A stretch of DNA of 64,000 nt from Nipponacmea schrenckii (lineage: Eukaryota; Mollusca; Gastropoda; Lottiidae), in NCBI GenBank assembly GCA_030562195.1, contig CM060202.1, forward strand, positions 21,810,317 to 21,874,316. The letters run 5' to 3'. Of this stretch, positions 1 through 13,000 are shown in pieces (position 1 is the stretch's first letter; every line of letters begins with the position of its first letter). The notes under the pieces are model-generated. The model did no database searches. It worked only from the letters and a program-made list of their open reading frames with translations, and was not told the DNA's origin. A program made the position numbers and the translations under genes.

Positions 1-899
1 ATCACGCTTGACTTTGCAGCAATGACCACCAAATGTATAGTCTAAAGCTCAGTTCCAACGATATGTGATCAGTTTCTGGGAAATATGAAATATTAAAATA
101 TGGAGCAGAACCTCTTCTATTTAACATAATCAGGAGTTCAGTTCTTACGTACAGACGATTTTACAATCTAAAAAAGGAAAAGGAATACATGTATATACTT
201 CGGTATATTTGGTCGAAATATGAACAGTTTTAGGGCAATACAGTTCAGTTCTTACGAAAAGACGATGTTATAATCTAAAAAAAAAATAAAAAGAAATACT
301 AGTACGTGTACATAGGTTAAAGGCCAGTTCGATCGATTTGTGTCTCAGGGCAAAATAAGTTCAATTCTCACGTACAGACGAACTGGGAATGTACAGTAAG
401 CAAAGCAAAAATAGCCTGTAAGATGTAGAGTAGAGCCTGACGTAGTGTAAGACTTAGTGAGTATTGACATTTCATCAAGGGGGGATAATCGTGAAAATAT
501 GATTTATTAGGCTTGATCGGTTTATTGAGGGGATTAAAACTGTAGAATTAATCTATTTATATCACTGTTTATTATCATACCGTATTACTCCGTATTATAG
601 TAGACTTAGAGATGTCATAAGTTCACATGGGCAGACAACTCTTCCTGTCTTTTAATATTAATAAAACTCATGTGTAGAGAGTAGTATACTATATAAACTG
701 ATGCTGACAGTGTAGGAGGAGTATACCATAAATATTTTGTTCCGCTATTTAATGTGACCTGTAACCCTGAATATCGCTTCACGATTATCTTTTGACAAAA
801 TCATAATATGTGAAAACAAACTGGGAAAGTATCCACTAACAAAAACCCCTCCTTATCCACCCCAATTAACATTTTAATGAAATGTTTTATATTTTGTAG
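1..899. other. Intron or 5' sequence of the DUR3-like gene, no exon seen
   Basis: No exon of the symporter's missing N-terminus was recognised here. The stretch holds three diverged copies (about 130-190, 240-300, 355-390) of a short repeat built on CAGTTCTTACG, AGACGA and TATAATCTAAAAAA. Confidence 0.4.
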
Positions 900-1016
900 A
901 ATGGAGTTGCGGGTCCGTTTTGGTATGCTGTTGGTATAATGATCAATATTTTTATATTTCCCATTTTATCAGTTCAGTTTAAAACACGAGCCCCAGGTGC
1001 CAAAACCTACCTACAG
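900..1016 (+). CDS. DUR3-like exon (GPFWYA segment)
   Basis: This 117-nt exon is in phase 0 at both ends, after the acceptor TTTTGTAG and before the donor GTAAGC. It encodes 39 residues: the conserved GPFWYAVG segment, a membrane helix, and a TRAPGAKTYLQ tail that matches the KRRAPNAHT-type segment of DUR3 proteins. It is the most 5' exon visible. Confidence 0.85.
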
Positions 1017-4000
1017 GTAAGCCTCTTTTATTTCATTTCCTCTACTCCCCTAACCCTCACCACCGGGGGTAAAAAAGACAAGAATCAAAGGCTGCATTAT
1101 ATTGGATAGAAAAAAAAGTAATCTATCTTTCAGATTGTCTTATTTCATTTCATGACTTTGTATACATTCCTCGATTTGAAACGAAAAGGAATAAATAAAA
1201 AAAACGAAACGAAAAACAAAAACCTCAAAAACTGTTAGCCAGTTGCGCATTAGCCTAAGATGGTGTCTGCCTTAAAGACCATTTAAATCTTATTATAGTA
1301 TCGTTTTATCTTATTACACATCCCACGATTTGAAATGGAATGGAACAAAAAAACGAAACGAAACAAATACCTAAAGACAAGGCCAACCGTGGTGTAGCAC
1401 TGCACCTACTGCTTGTAGCCTTGACCGAATTTTACACAAGTTATTGCCCTTGGCCTTGAAATATATAGAGTGATATGAGCCATATGGTGAAGATTAGAAC
1501 CACATTGTTTTTTTTATTTATAAACATAGCAGATAGCAGACTGGGAATAATCCGAAAATTCTTACTTCATTCCTTGATTGTTTCCACACCGGTACAAACT
1601 GAAATGCAATCGTGCATTTCGTAAATTAATGTTTTGTTTTATGCACTACTGCCTTCGGCAAAACAAAGATAGCTTAACATTATTAGCTATGTGGACTCTC
1701 TGAAAGGGGTACCAAGTTGATAAAATCATATTAAAATTATTATGTGGACACTTTGAAACGAAGCCCAGTTGACACACCAAATATACCCCATAAAATATCA
1801 TTAGCCGGGTGGACTCTCTGATAGGACGCCCAGTTGACAAACCTAAATACTACTATAGAGAAAACAACGATTTCTTGTATTAAAAATAATTTAGAGTATG
1901 AGCAAGAATAAAACAGACTATTTCGGTAATCGTTAAAATGTAGATGAACCAAAAGTGCTGGGTTAATTTGGGAATCTAGGTGAATTCTGGCATTTAAAGA
2001 AGTGTTTAAATAAGCATGAATCAATGTGAAGAATTACCAGGAACCCGAGAAATTAATATTTTACGCTATATTTGATTTAATAGACTACCACAAGCCTGAG
2101 AGCTGCAGTTTATACCAATTTCAGACTTATAAAATAAATTGTTATAAATTAATATCTTTCTCCCAAACATATAGTTTGTTTATATTGTGGAATAATTTTT
2201 GAATTCTTATATTTTATCAGTAGCGTGGATAATTCTTTTGTTGAAAATTTGTCAAAAAGTAGAAATTGTGACCTTTCTCCTGATATTCATCATTTTATTG
2301 GTTTCGTTAACATTGTGTCAGTAGTATGTTTTTATTTGAAAAAAGTTTTTGAAATTACTACCAAACACAAGACAAAATATTAACTTTCTGTTCGTTGACG
2401 AACAATCCAATCCGCTTGCTGTATTCCGTGGTACAAAAAATTTACTATTGCAGTCAAGTATAAGACAACGTTGACATTGTGAAGATGCAAATACCCACGG
2501 GCCAGATCTAACCCACGAAGATTCCATCCATCCATCCATTCCATACGAGTTTTGAAGTCAAATTTTTTTTTTATGATTCCAAATTATTTTAGGGATAACC
2601 ATGATTTGTTTGGATACAGTATCTGAATCAGAAAATAGGGAAACGTAAGGTCAGTTCTCAGTGGTCCGCGACCAAAAGCATGATGATTATATTGGGAATT
2701 CTTGGTTTAAATAGTTCAAAATCTACTCTGCATTTTCTCTTTAATAATGTACACTCCTTTTATCTCAACTAGACAAATAAACAGTACAATTTTACAAAAA
2801 TATAATAAATGCTTGTAATGCTTCTGTTTGTCGGTGTTTTCAAAGAAACAAGTTGAACATTTTTAATAAAAAAGCTTTTTAAGACTAACCGCTACCTAGA
2901 ACGTCTTTCCGGTTTTTCACTCAGAAACACAGCAAGTCGTCAAACAATTGGCAGGAAACCGTATAAGGTACCTGCAGGCGAGAAAACCTCTTAAGATCAT
3001 AAAGGATAACATGAAATCGGTGCCATTATTACTATTGTTAAAATTCTCTTTGTAGGGTATAACTAGCTACAGGGTTCGAATCTCTTTTCTTAATCCCAGT
3101 AGATAATTGGCGAATAAATGGAAACGGCTTTTAAAATATAAAAATAGGTTTTTAAAGTTGATTATCCCCGATAATGGTTGTATTTTAAGGCGGATATAGG
3201 TTATTTGGAGAGTTAATAACGGATAGAAGAGTTGTAAAAACATCAAATATCTTGTCATCGACAGCTCCTTCAACTAATCATCTCCATAAATATAGTTTGG
3301 TTAGATAAATTCAGGTCGGTGAGATCTCCAGACTTCCGGTATGATGCGGGCACATTTACATCTTTACAATATGAAGCTATTACGATCTTCGTATTATTCA
3401 TCTTCACAATGTCAAGCAATTACAAACTTCATCTTATACATCTTCACAATGTTAAGCTATTACAAACTTCATCTTATACATCTTCACAATGTCAAGGTAT
3501 AAAAATCTTCATCTTATACATCTTCACAATGTCAAGATATTACTAACTTCATCTTATACATCTTTACAATGTCAAGCTATAACAAACTTCGTTTAAAGCA
3601 CCTTCACAATGTCAAGCTCTTACAAACTTCGTCCTATACCTTGAATACCATTGCAACTCTTGTTATATGACGGATAGTAGCGATTTGATTGGATTGTCAA
3701 CCAGCAAATACTTTCTGTCGATGGCTCTGATTGGATGTATTCGCTGATGTACAATCCAATCAAATTGCTGTATTCCGTGATGCAAGAACATGGATTATGG
3801 CAGTCAAGGTATAAGACGAAGTTGATATTGTGAAGATGCAAATAACTAAACAGACAAGCTTTTATCGCAAATTAAATAGACCAGTTGAATAGACTGGACA
3901 AACAAAATCACTCATTATCCCAACCGTCGGGAATTTATTCTCTTCAAGTCCTTTATATCAATTGACAAATGACTGTAAGGGCCGCTTATGCCATTGATTT

Positions 4001-7000
4001 TACACTTGGTAAATGACGAACGGAAGAGAAAGATAGCTTTATTCTCAAGTCTCTTTAAGAAGTCTCGAGATAGTGATAAGTGGCGAGAACTGAAAGGCCG
4101 GTTTGTCTGTTGATTAAACGGACATCGATAGTCAATCGAGTTGGCATCCGCGTCTACTTGTTGTCATGGATGTAAGCGGCCTTGACAGTTTATTGGAACG
4201 TTATTAAGATTCCATGAGGAGCAGACGACAATTGGAAAATGGTGGCAGACGTCCAAGGGTCTTTCCAGGTCACCAGATATACAACTATTACCAGCATAAT
4301 TCACCAGTGAGAGGTCAAGGGGCATTACCTTTTCATAGGATATACAGAGCCGAGCGTCGTAATTCGCCAGTCTTTTGAAGGCTGACGTTCAATTGAAGAC
4401 GCTGGTATTCGCCTGACGCCTAAAATCTTTCTGTTTACTGTTGAGATACATTCGCATACTTAGTCGGTAGCTTAGGGAGCCTCGCGTCTCCGATACTGTT
4501 TGCAAGTTAACTTCTTCAACGTACATCCCCGACAAGAAAAATTGGACATACGATCGTTTCAGCGATGCGATGCGAATCGATGCAACACAGTCCAGTGGAA
4601 ATCGACTTGTTGCATCCTTCCTTAGTCGAACAAAGAATAAAAGGGGCGATAACCCATCCGTATATCACGTCCGAGAATACGGTAAGAGACTTCATTCTCA
4701 GGAAGAGAAATGAAAGATAAATTCCAGATGTTTAGAAATACAGTAATTTGATGATAAAAGTAAATTTAATGTTGATTTTAGTAATGAATAATTCAGATGA
4801 CTAGAATACTAAAATCATCTTAAGTAAAGTTCTCAAGAATAAAGGTCCTAATTTGTTGAGGTAATCCCTTCTAAGAGATGAGCCACTAGATCGCCTAATA
4901 TATAGGGTTTTAGTTATGTATACAAATCAAATATTATAAGTTTCCAAATCATGCTTCGAATGTGGAGGCCTCAACAAGAGACGAAGATTAAATTATATGT
5001 GCTTTTGAACGCCTGAATAAAACAGTTGCTTCCATTGAAAGGTACATCGGGTAAGAACATTGGGTATGTTTCAAGTGCAAACATCAAGTATGTTTAAAGT
5101 ATGAACAAGTTTTCTATTGCGTAAATATTGACTTTATGATATATTCATAGGTCGATACAATAGTTTTAAAGCGAACAGTATAAATAGATAAGATTGATTA
5201 GTATACCATGTTAAATATATATCCTTTCATACCAAATATATATAAATATATATATTATAAAAGAAAGTAATGTAAGAATAAACCTGATCAAGACTTAGTT
5301 AAATGTCCTTCAAATCATACACACTGTAGTATATAAAATGGTTATGTAACATGTTTGACTAAGTTTTTTGTGGAGTATGTGAACCTGTTTGAGAAACTAT
5401 GAAAGGGAATCTACTTCAAAATTTCAGTTTAATTTCGTGGCTAGTGTGTGAGTGGGGGGGGGGGGGTCACACTCATGTCACGCTAAGATTAATGTGAAAC
5501 GCATACCAGACTTTGACCGTAACAAATTTAATCTTGAGGCTGAAAAAAAGAATCGCAAGTATCAAAGGTTTAAGGGTTTGTACCCAAAACAAATTTGGTG
5601 TTCCAGTTATCTGATTGTTAAAACACTAAAATGGTCTTCAACTTCATTTTACTAAGAGTCTTAACACGGCTCAGATGCCTTAACAGCGTCTGAAACCCAA
5701 TAATTAGGCGAGTCTCTTCTTTCAATTTGAAAATAGACACAATACAAAGACTATAAAACATCGATAAACATACACAATTGTTCTACGCTTTTAAAAATCG
5801 AAAGGTGACAAGCGACAACCCACGTGAAACACCAGTCCTGTTTTGTTCTTGATTTATCTATAAGATGTTCACAGACTTCGTGAATCGACTTCTGTTTACA
5901 TCTTACCGTTCGCGACAATAGATATATCGACAAAACATCAACACAATGGATCTGTTGTCTTGAGAAAATCTGGGGTTTTCTTCAATGAAACGAGGACTGA
6001 TTGAACTTAAAGTTCTAAACACTTCAAGTTGTCTGTAACATGTTACAAAATACAATGAAAAACAAAGAAGAATCATACACACAAAGGTGTTTACATACAT
6101 ACGTCAATAGTTTGATGCCAACTTTCTATAATTAACATCGTGGTGAGGAAAACGCTTTGGTGCAGTGCATTGGGCAAAGGTCAAAAGGCAAAGGGCAAAG
6201 GGTAATTACATGTATTCTTATGATAGACACCTGGAGCCCTATTCTCAAAAATTAAATTAAATCCAGATTTTAAGAAATAGACGCAGTTTGTAATAGTTTG
6301 ACATCGTGGAGATACAAGAAAAGTGGCTATTACAGTCAAGGAATGAGACACAGTTCGTAATAGTCGATATTGTAGAGATAAAAGGAAAGGTGGCCATTAC
6401 AGTTAAGGGTTAGAAAAAAGTCCTAATAGTTTGACATCGTAGAGATTTGTATGAATCTTATAAAGAAACTTTACATTGAACGTATGATAATCGTCCTCGC
6501 CACTACGATTGTTTAGTCGCCACAATCGACGGCAGCAATTGGTGGTATTTTCTCTCTATACAAAATCTCGAATCAATCAACATCAATCAATAACAAATGA
6601 ATTGTAAATACATCTCATTATTAGATTAATTAAAAAGATAAATCAATTAAATCTTCTATTAATAATTGAAGACTAGTATTTCCTACTTATTTCCTGAATG
6701 GTCCCCTATCTTGTTTTTTTATTGTCCATTCTAGTAATTCCTTGATTAATTTATGTCTATTGTGTTCACTCCATCGTCAATCTAGGGTTCGATATTCAAG
6801 TTTATTTAAGTCGTCAATATTTTATGTTAAAAGTTTGACCGTATTTTAGAATTCAATACGACACAATGGGAGGTCACAATGAAATCGTTGTTATATCAGA
6901 ACACCAATACATGACAGTATTTTTCAAGAGTTTGCCTTTATATACAAATGACAAAATACAAAGTGAAAAGAAACGAAAGAAACAACCTTATTTTTAAGGA

Positions 7001-10000
7001 TAATAACTTAGGTTCACAGTTAAGGATCCTTTCTATCCGCTGTTCCCTGGCCAAACCTCTTGGTATTGATATTATAAGGATGACAACCTGGGTTCACAGT
7101 TAAAATCCTTTCTACTACCGATCCTTGGCCAAACATCCTGGCATTAATCTTGCCCAGATTTTCCGTACCCATTTTCAGCTGGATCCATTGGAGCGACTGA
7201 AAATGATTTTTTAAGGTCCCCAGACGTTTACTTGAGACGAGAACCCACAACCACCATTGAGGTTACTGAGCAAATGACGACGTGTACAGAACCAACGCTC
7301 TGACTGTGCTACATGACCAACGTTCTTACTGACTGTGCTATAGAACAAACACTCTGACTGTGCTATAGAACCGACGCTCTGTCTGTGCTATAGAACCAAC
7401 GCCTGACTAATATAAAACCAACGCTCTGACCGTGCTGTAGAACCAACGCTTTGACTGTGCTATAGAACCAACGCTCTAACTGGCTGTACTATGGAACCAA
7501 AGCTTTGACTGTGCTATAGAACCAACGCTCTAACTGACTGTGCTATAGAACCCACGCTTTGACTGTGCTATAGAACCGACGCTCTGACTGTGCTATAGAA
7601 CCTGACGCAAATCTGACTGTGCTAGAGAACCGACGCTATAACTGACTGTACTATAGAATCATTACTTAACTGACTGTACTATAGAACCATCGCTCTATCT
7701 GACTGTACTATAGAACCAACGCTTTGACTGTGCTATAGAACCGACGCTCTGACTGTGCTATAGAACCGACGCTCTGACTGTGCTATAGAACCGACGCTCT
7801 GACTGTGCTACAGAACCGACGCTTTAACTGACTGTGCTATAGAACCAACGCTCTAATGACTGTTCTATAGAACCAACGCTTTGACTGTGCTATAGAACCG
7901 ACGCTCTGACTGTGCTATAGAACCGACGGTCTGACTGTGCTATAGAACCGACGCTTTAACTGACTGTGCTATAGAACCAACGCTCTAACTGACTGTGCTA
8001 TAGAACCAACGCTCTAACTGACTGTACTATAGAACCAACGCTCTAACTGACTGTACTATAGAAACAACGCTCTAACTGACTGTTCTATAGAATCATCACT
8101 CTAACTGACTGTACTATAGAACCAACTCTCAACTGACTGTACTATAGAAATCTAACGACGCTCTAACTGACTGTACTATAGAATCATCACTCTAACTGAC
8201 TGTGCTATAGAACCAACACTCTAACCGACTGTGCTATAGAAACAACGCTCTAACTGACTGTACTATAGAACCAACGCTCTAACTGACTGTACTATAGAAC
8301 CAACCTCTAACTGACTGTACTATAGAACCGACGACTTACTGACTGTCTATAGAACCGACGCTTTGACTGTGCTATAGAACAACGCTCTGACTGTGCTATA
8401 GAACCGACGCTCTGACTGTGCTATAGAACCGACGCTCTGACTGTGCTATAGAACCGACGCTCTGACTGTGCTATAGAACCGACGCTCTGACTGTGCTATA
8501 AAACCGACGCTTTAACTGACTGTGCTATAGAACCAACGCTCTAACTGACTGTGCTATAGAACCAACGCTCTAACTGACTGTACTATAGAATCAACGCTCT
8601 AACTGACTGTACTATAGAAACAACGCTCTAACTGACTGTACTATAGAATCATCACTCTAACTGACTGTACTATAGAACCAACGCTCTAACTGACCGTACT
8701 ATAGAACCAACGCTCTAACTGACTGTACTATAGAAACAACGCTCTAACTGACTGTACTATAGAATCATCACTCTAACTGACTGTACTATAGAACCGACGC
8801 TCTGACTGTGCTATAGAACCGACGCTCTAACTGACTGTACTATAGAACCAACGCTTTGACTGTGCTATAGAACCGACGCTCTGACTGTGCTATAGAACCG
8901 ACGCTTTAACTGACTGTGCTATAAAACCGACGCTCTGACTGTGCTATAGAACCGACGCTTTAACTGACTGTGCTATAGAACCAACGCTCAACTGACTGTG
9001 CTATAGAACCGACGCTTTAACTGACTGTGCTATAGAACCGACGCTTTAACTGACTGTGCTATAGAACCGACGCTCTGACTGTGCTATAGAACTGACGCTT
9101 TATCTGACTGTGCTATAGAACCAACGCTCTAACTGGCTGTACTATGGAACCAACACTCTAGCCAACTGTGCTAAAGAACCTGACAAAAATCCTAATTTGA
9201 GGTGCAATTGAAGGGATTATGCGATTGTCGTCCAATTCTAGTAGAAATGAAATGAATGAAGATTTACGCCCTACTCTTCTGCACCTTATGAAGCCGGGTC
9301 CATATCTAGTATTTCTGAAGATTATTTACATGTATTTAAGACAAGAATCAATCCCCGAACATAGTGAACGATGACCTTTAAGTCAGCTGTAAATATTTTT
9401 AATTTAGAAAGTTTAAATTGCGCCAGACTGAACCGGAAGTGTAAAGATATTGCCTGTACAAGATTTCAAATCATTTTTTATCTGAAGCCTCGAGAACAGA
9501 ACTTGTGATGACAGTAACATTCCATTCACATTAATATTAATCTAAATTAATCTACAGCCACTCAATTATGCAGATGTTGTCGTAGATCTCTTGTAAAAAA
9601 TTTCAAATGTTTTCCGTTTGAACTTCCGCTGATCTATCTATCTGATGCCTTGAGGCGGATTCTTATCAAGTCCTTAGACGATAATAGGTGCAGGAGATGT
9701 GAATTTGCGATTTGTGCTGGTTCATCGGCTGCTTGACTATACCTTTCGGTACCCCTTGAACAGAGTCATCATAGCTAATATTATATATTCGATATTTGGG
9801 CGATTCTTTGGATTCTTTGAATGGAAACAAAAATCTAGATAGCTAATGATATTTATTTGATATTTCGACATACCTTAGATTTATCAACCAAGAACCTCCA
9901 GGAAATCTAGATAACTACTGATGCTCATTTAATACATATATTCCAATAAATTTTGATTGTCTTTTTCAGATCATTCATGCTCGATTTGGAAAAGCAGCTC

Positions 10001-13000
10001 ACATCTGTTTCTGTTTTTTTGCTCTGCTGTGCAACCTGGTGATCACTATTGGAGTACTGCTTGCAGGCCGAGCCACGATTCAATCGCTGACTAAAGACGC
10101 AACGGACGAGTTCTCCGTACTAATTATGGCCACGCTATTCGGATCTTACTCTCTCATTGGTGGCTTGGGTACCACCTTTTATGTCTCTTATTTCAACGCT
10201 TGCCTGGTCTTCATCTTGCTGATCGTCTTCGTGGTCAAGATTCTCCACAACACTGACAGCGAGTTCCACACAATCGGAAACTCGGAGAATATGTACAAAG
10301 CAATTTCATGTATCCATGGACCGGAAGAGAACAACGGAAACAGCTTTCTAACCTTCCGATCAACGGTTGCGTTCTTGTACGGAGTCATCGAAGTCTTTGT
10401 ATCATCAGCTGTAACCTATTGCGACCAAGCGTCCTGGCAGAGTCGTATTGCTGCTAAACCAATTCAAGGAGTCTGGGGTTTCATCTTAGCCGGATTCATA
10501 TGGTTCTCCATCCCGTCAACGATGGCTACCACAACAGGCATGGCCTACCTAGCATTGAGCTCCAGTAACGGAAGTCATCTTTTGCTACCAGGGCAGATTG
10601 ACGAAGGTAAGTTACGTTACCCTTAAATACAAGACTACTTGGACTATCTAGAAACTGTTCTCCAAAAACCACAAAAGGATTTTTAAAAAATGACAATGCA
10701 ATTGAACTTGATAATCAAAGGGACTCATACTAGAACCAATTCGGTGTATTATGTCTAACGTTTGCTATTTCATTTACTTATACTGCTACAATTGCTGCTT
10801 TACCAACCTTTCCGTTATACATTTAGGTAATCTCAACCAATACTTCGTCTACCACCTGATAGCGCTCGTTCCATTTATAGACGGATTTAAAAGCCCTATT
10901 TTATCATTTAATTGGACGTACGTTTTACATATTGTAGGTCTAGTAACACCCCTAATAGCCGAGAAGATCTTGGGTTCTGCTGGCGGTATTCTAGTATTAA
11001 CTATGGGAGCTATGGCTCTCATGTCTACAGGGTCGGGAGAGGTCATGGCAATCTCGTCTATCATCGTCTACGATATCTACCAGACTTATATCAAACCATT
11101 CAGGTAGGTGTTGTTTCTTGGACTCAGGGATTCCATCCTTAAATCTGTGTATTGATGGTTGCAGCCTCGTAAGTCTGGGGGTACAATTAGGGAACATACT
11201 AACTTTACTAAATTCATTGACTCTCAAGAAGCATCTGATTTGGCAAACTATAATTTATTTGGTGCATTCTTAAATATTTGTAACGACACATTTAGTAATA
11301 ATATTTGTATGTGGTATTTGTTAGAAATGTTTCAGGGTACTGTAAATTATGTAACAGTGTATGATTTAATTCTAGGGATAATCTAGAGAGTGCACACTGT
11401 GTGGTCTGTGGTAAAACTAAGAAAGAAGTGGCCAAGAGAACACGAGGAGAAGTCATGAGTGTATGTGACTGTTCGGACGCTACCAAATGTCCCGGATGTT
11501 TAGAAGACGTACGCAACCAATCTATGAAAGGCTCATATTCTTCAAAACAGAGTTACCAATGTCCGACTCATGGAAGGTAATATCAATAGACGGATGCTGA
11601 AGCTGGGGGTTGATGTATGAACCTAGAGGGTTCGGTACCGATAACCCCTCCCCGTCGAAAGCCACCATTCCAGTTTGCAACTTACTGAATTTGTCACAAA
11701 TTGACACCAGCAGACGATAATACGTAAAACTAAATGAATTGTCACAGAAGACGAAAGACGTAAATCTCCTTTCTAAATTTGTCAAAGACTGACTCCGGAA
11801 ACGCAAAAAGATAAAACTCCAGTAAATTGTGTCAGAAATTGACTCCAATATCAGCAAATGCGTAAAACTCAAATAATTTTGTCACAGAAGACGAAAACAC
11901 GTCAATCTACATTTCATTTCAGATTCCGGGAATATAATGAAGTATTGATAGAGTTTAAGAACTGGTGTATAGTTTGGGTAACAATTGCTATTATACCACT
12001 AGGATTAATCATCTTTGAGTCCGGAATCGATCTTAATTGGATCTTCTATGTCGGAGCCATCGTCACCATACCCTGTTTCCCACCAGTATTATTGTCTGTC
12101 CTGTGGGTCAAGGCGACTGGGAAAGGTCTTATAGCCGGTAAGTAGATTACTCTCCCTTCTTCAACGAGTTCTCTTGCTTCTGAAATGAGCCTATAGCTGA
12201 ACAAAGGCAGTGCCGTTCATTTTTAGCATTAATGTGATTTGTTTAAAAGCAGTGTCGTAAATTTGCCAAAACACAATTATTTGCATAGGTAGCGCTCTAT
12301 TGATGTGTCCTGTATATGGAAGAACAGAATAGAAGAGCAAGAAATGGAACAGGCAGAACCTGTTCGAGCGCTACTCATACGTGAACGCTTTATGTACTTT
12401 TCGAGTTGGTTAGCAAAGCCTAGTCGCAAATTGTATCACATCGTATTAAATATAATCGAAATCAAATATTGTTGCAGGTTGTATCTGTGGATTAATCTGC
12501 GGTATTACAGCAACCCTTTCAACAGCGACGATCTACGAAGGCGGTTTGAACAAGTTCTTAATCAACACTGTACAGGATCACGCCATTTTGGCGGGAACAT
12601 GTTGTAGTTTTGGTGTCAGTTTGATCGTCTGTATCATTGGTTCGCTGCTGACACACAAAATACACAACAAAGACGACGAAGATTTCGAATGGTTTAAAAT
12701 GTATGACATCGATAATCCCCTGAATCCATGGGAACTCAACTTCCGGGAAGATCTGAAAGGCATGGTGTACGATATTCGACCGACGTTTGAGCAGATGAGT
12801 AAAGCCTTTAGAACAGCTAAATTAACAGCATGGATCGCAGGTGGTTGTAGTATTTTGTTGTTTGCCGTTATTATTCCCGGCATTATGGCCAGCTTTCCCT
12901 TGATGGATCAAACTCAGTTTTCTATGTGGCTAACATTTACGCAGGGGTGGGCTGTTGTGATGGCTGTTATCGTAATTGTTGCTCCTCCCACCGAGGAAAT

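Larger units (their letters stand above)
1017..9969 (+). other. 9-kb intron of the DUR3-like gene, repeat-filled
   Basis: The flanking exons join in frame. Inside are a roughly 65-bp triplet repeat (1685-1840), foldback-family fragments (2390-2530, 3365-3850, 6280-6450), a SINE-like piece (6960-7260) and the 25/29-bp minisatellite (7280-9170). The slightly GC-richer stretch 4080-4700 showed no open frame or motif I could name. Confidence 0.75.

Noticed and set aside
10827..10937. Upstream extension of the symporter exon from the AG at 10826
   Set aside because: It is open in frame, but joining at 10938 removes 37 residues that do not fit the family and restores GLVTP after DE.
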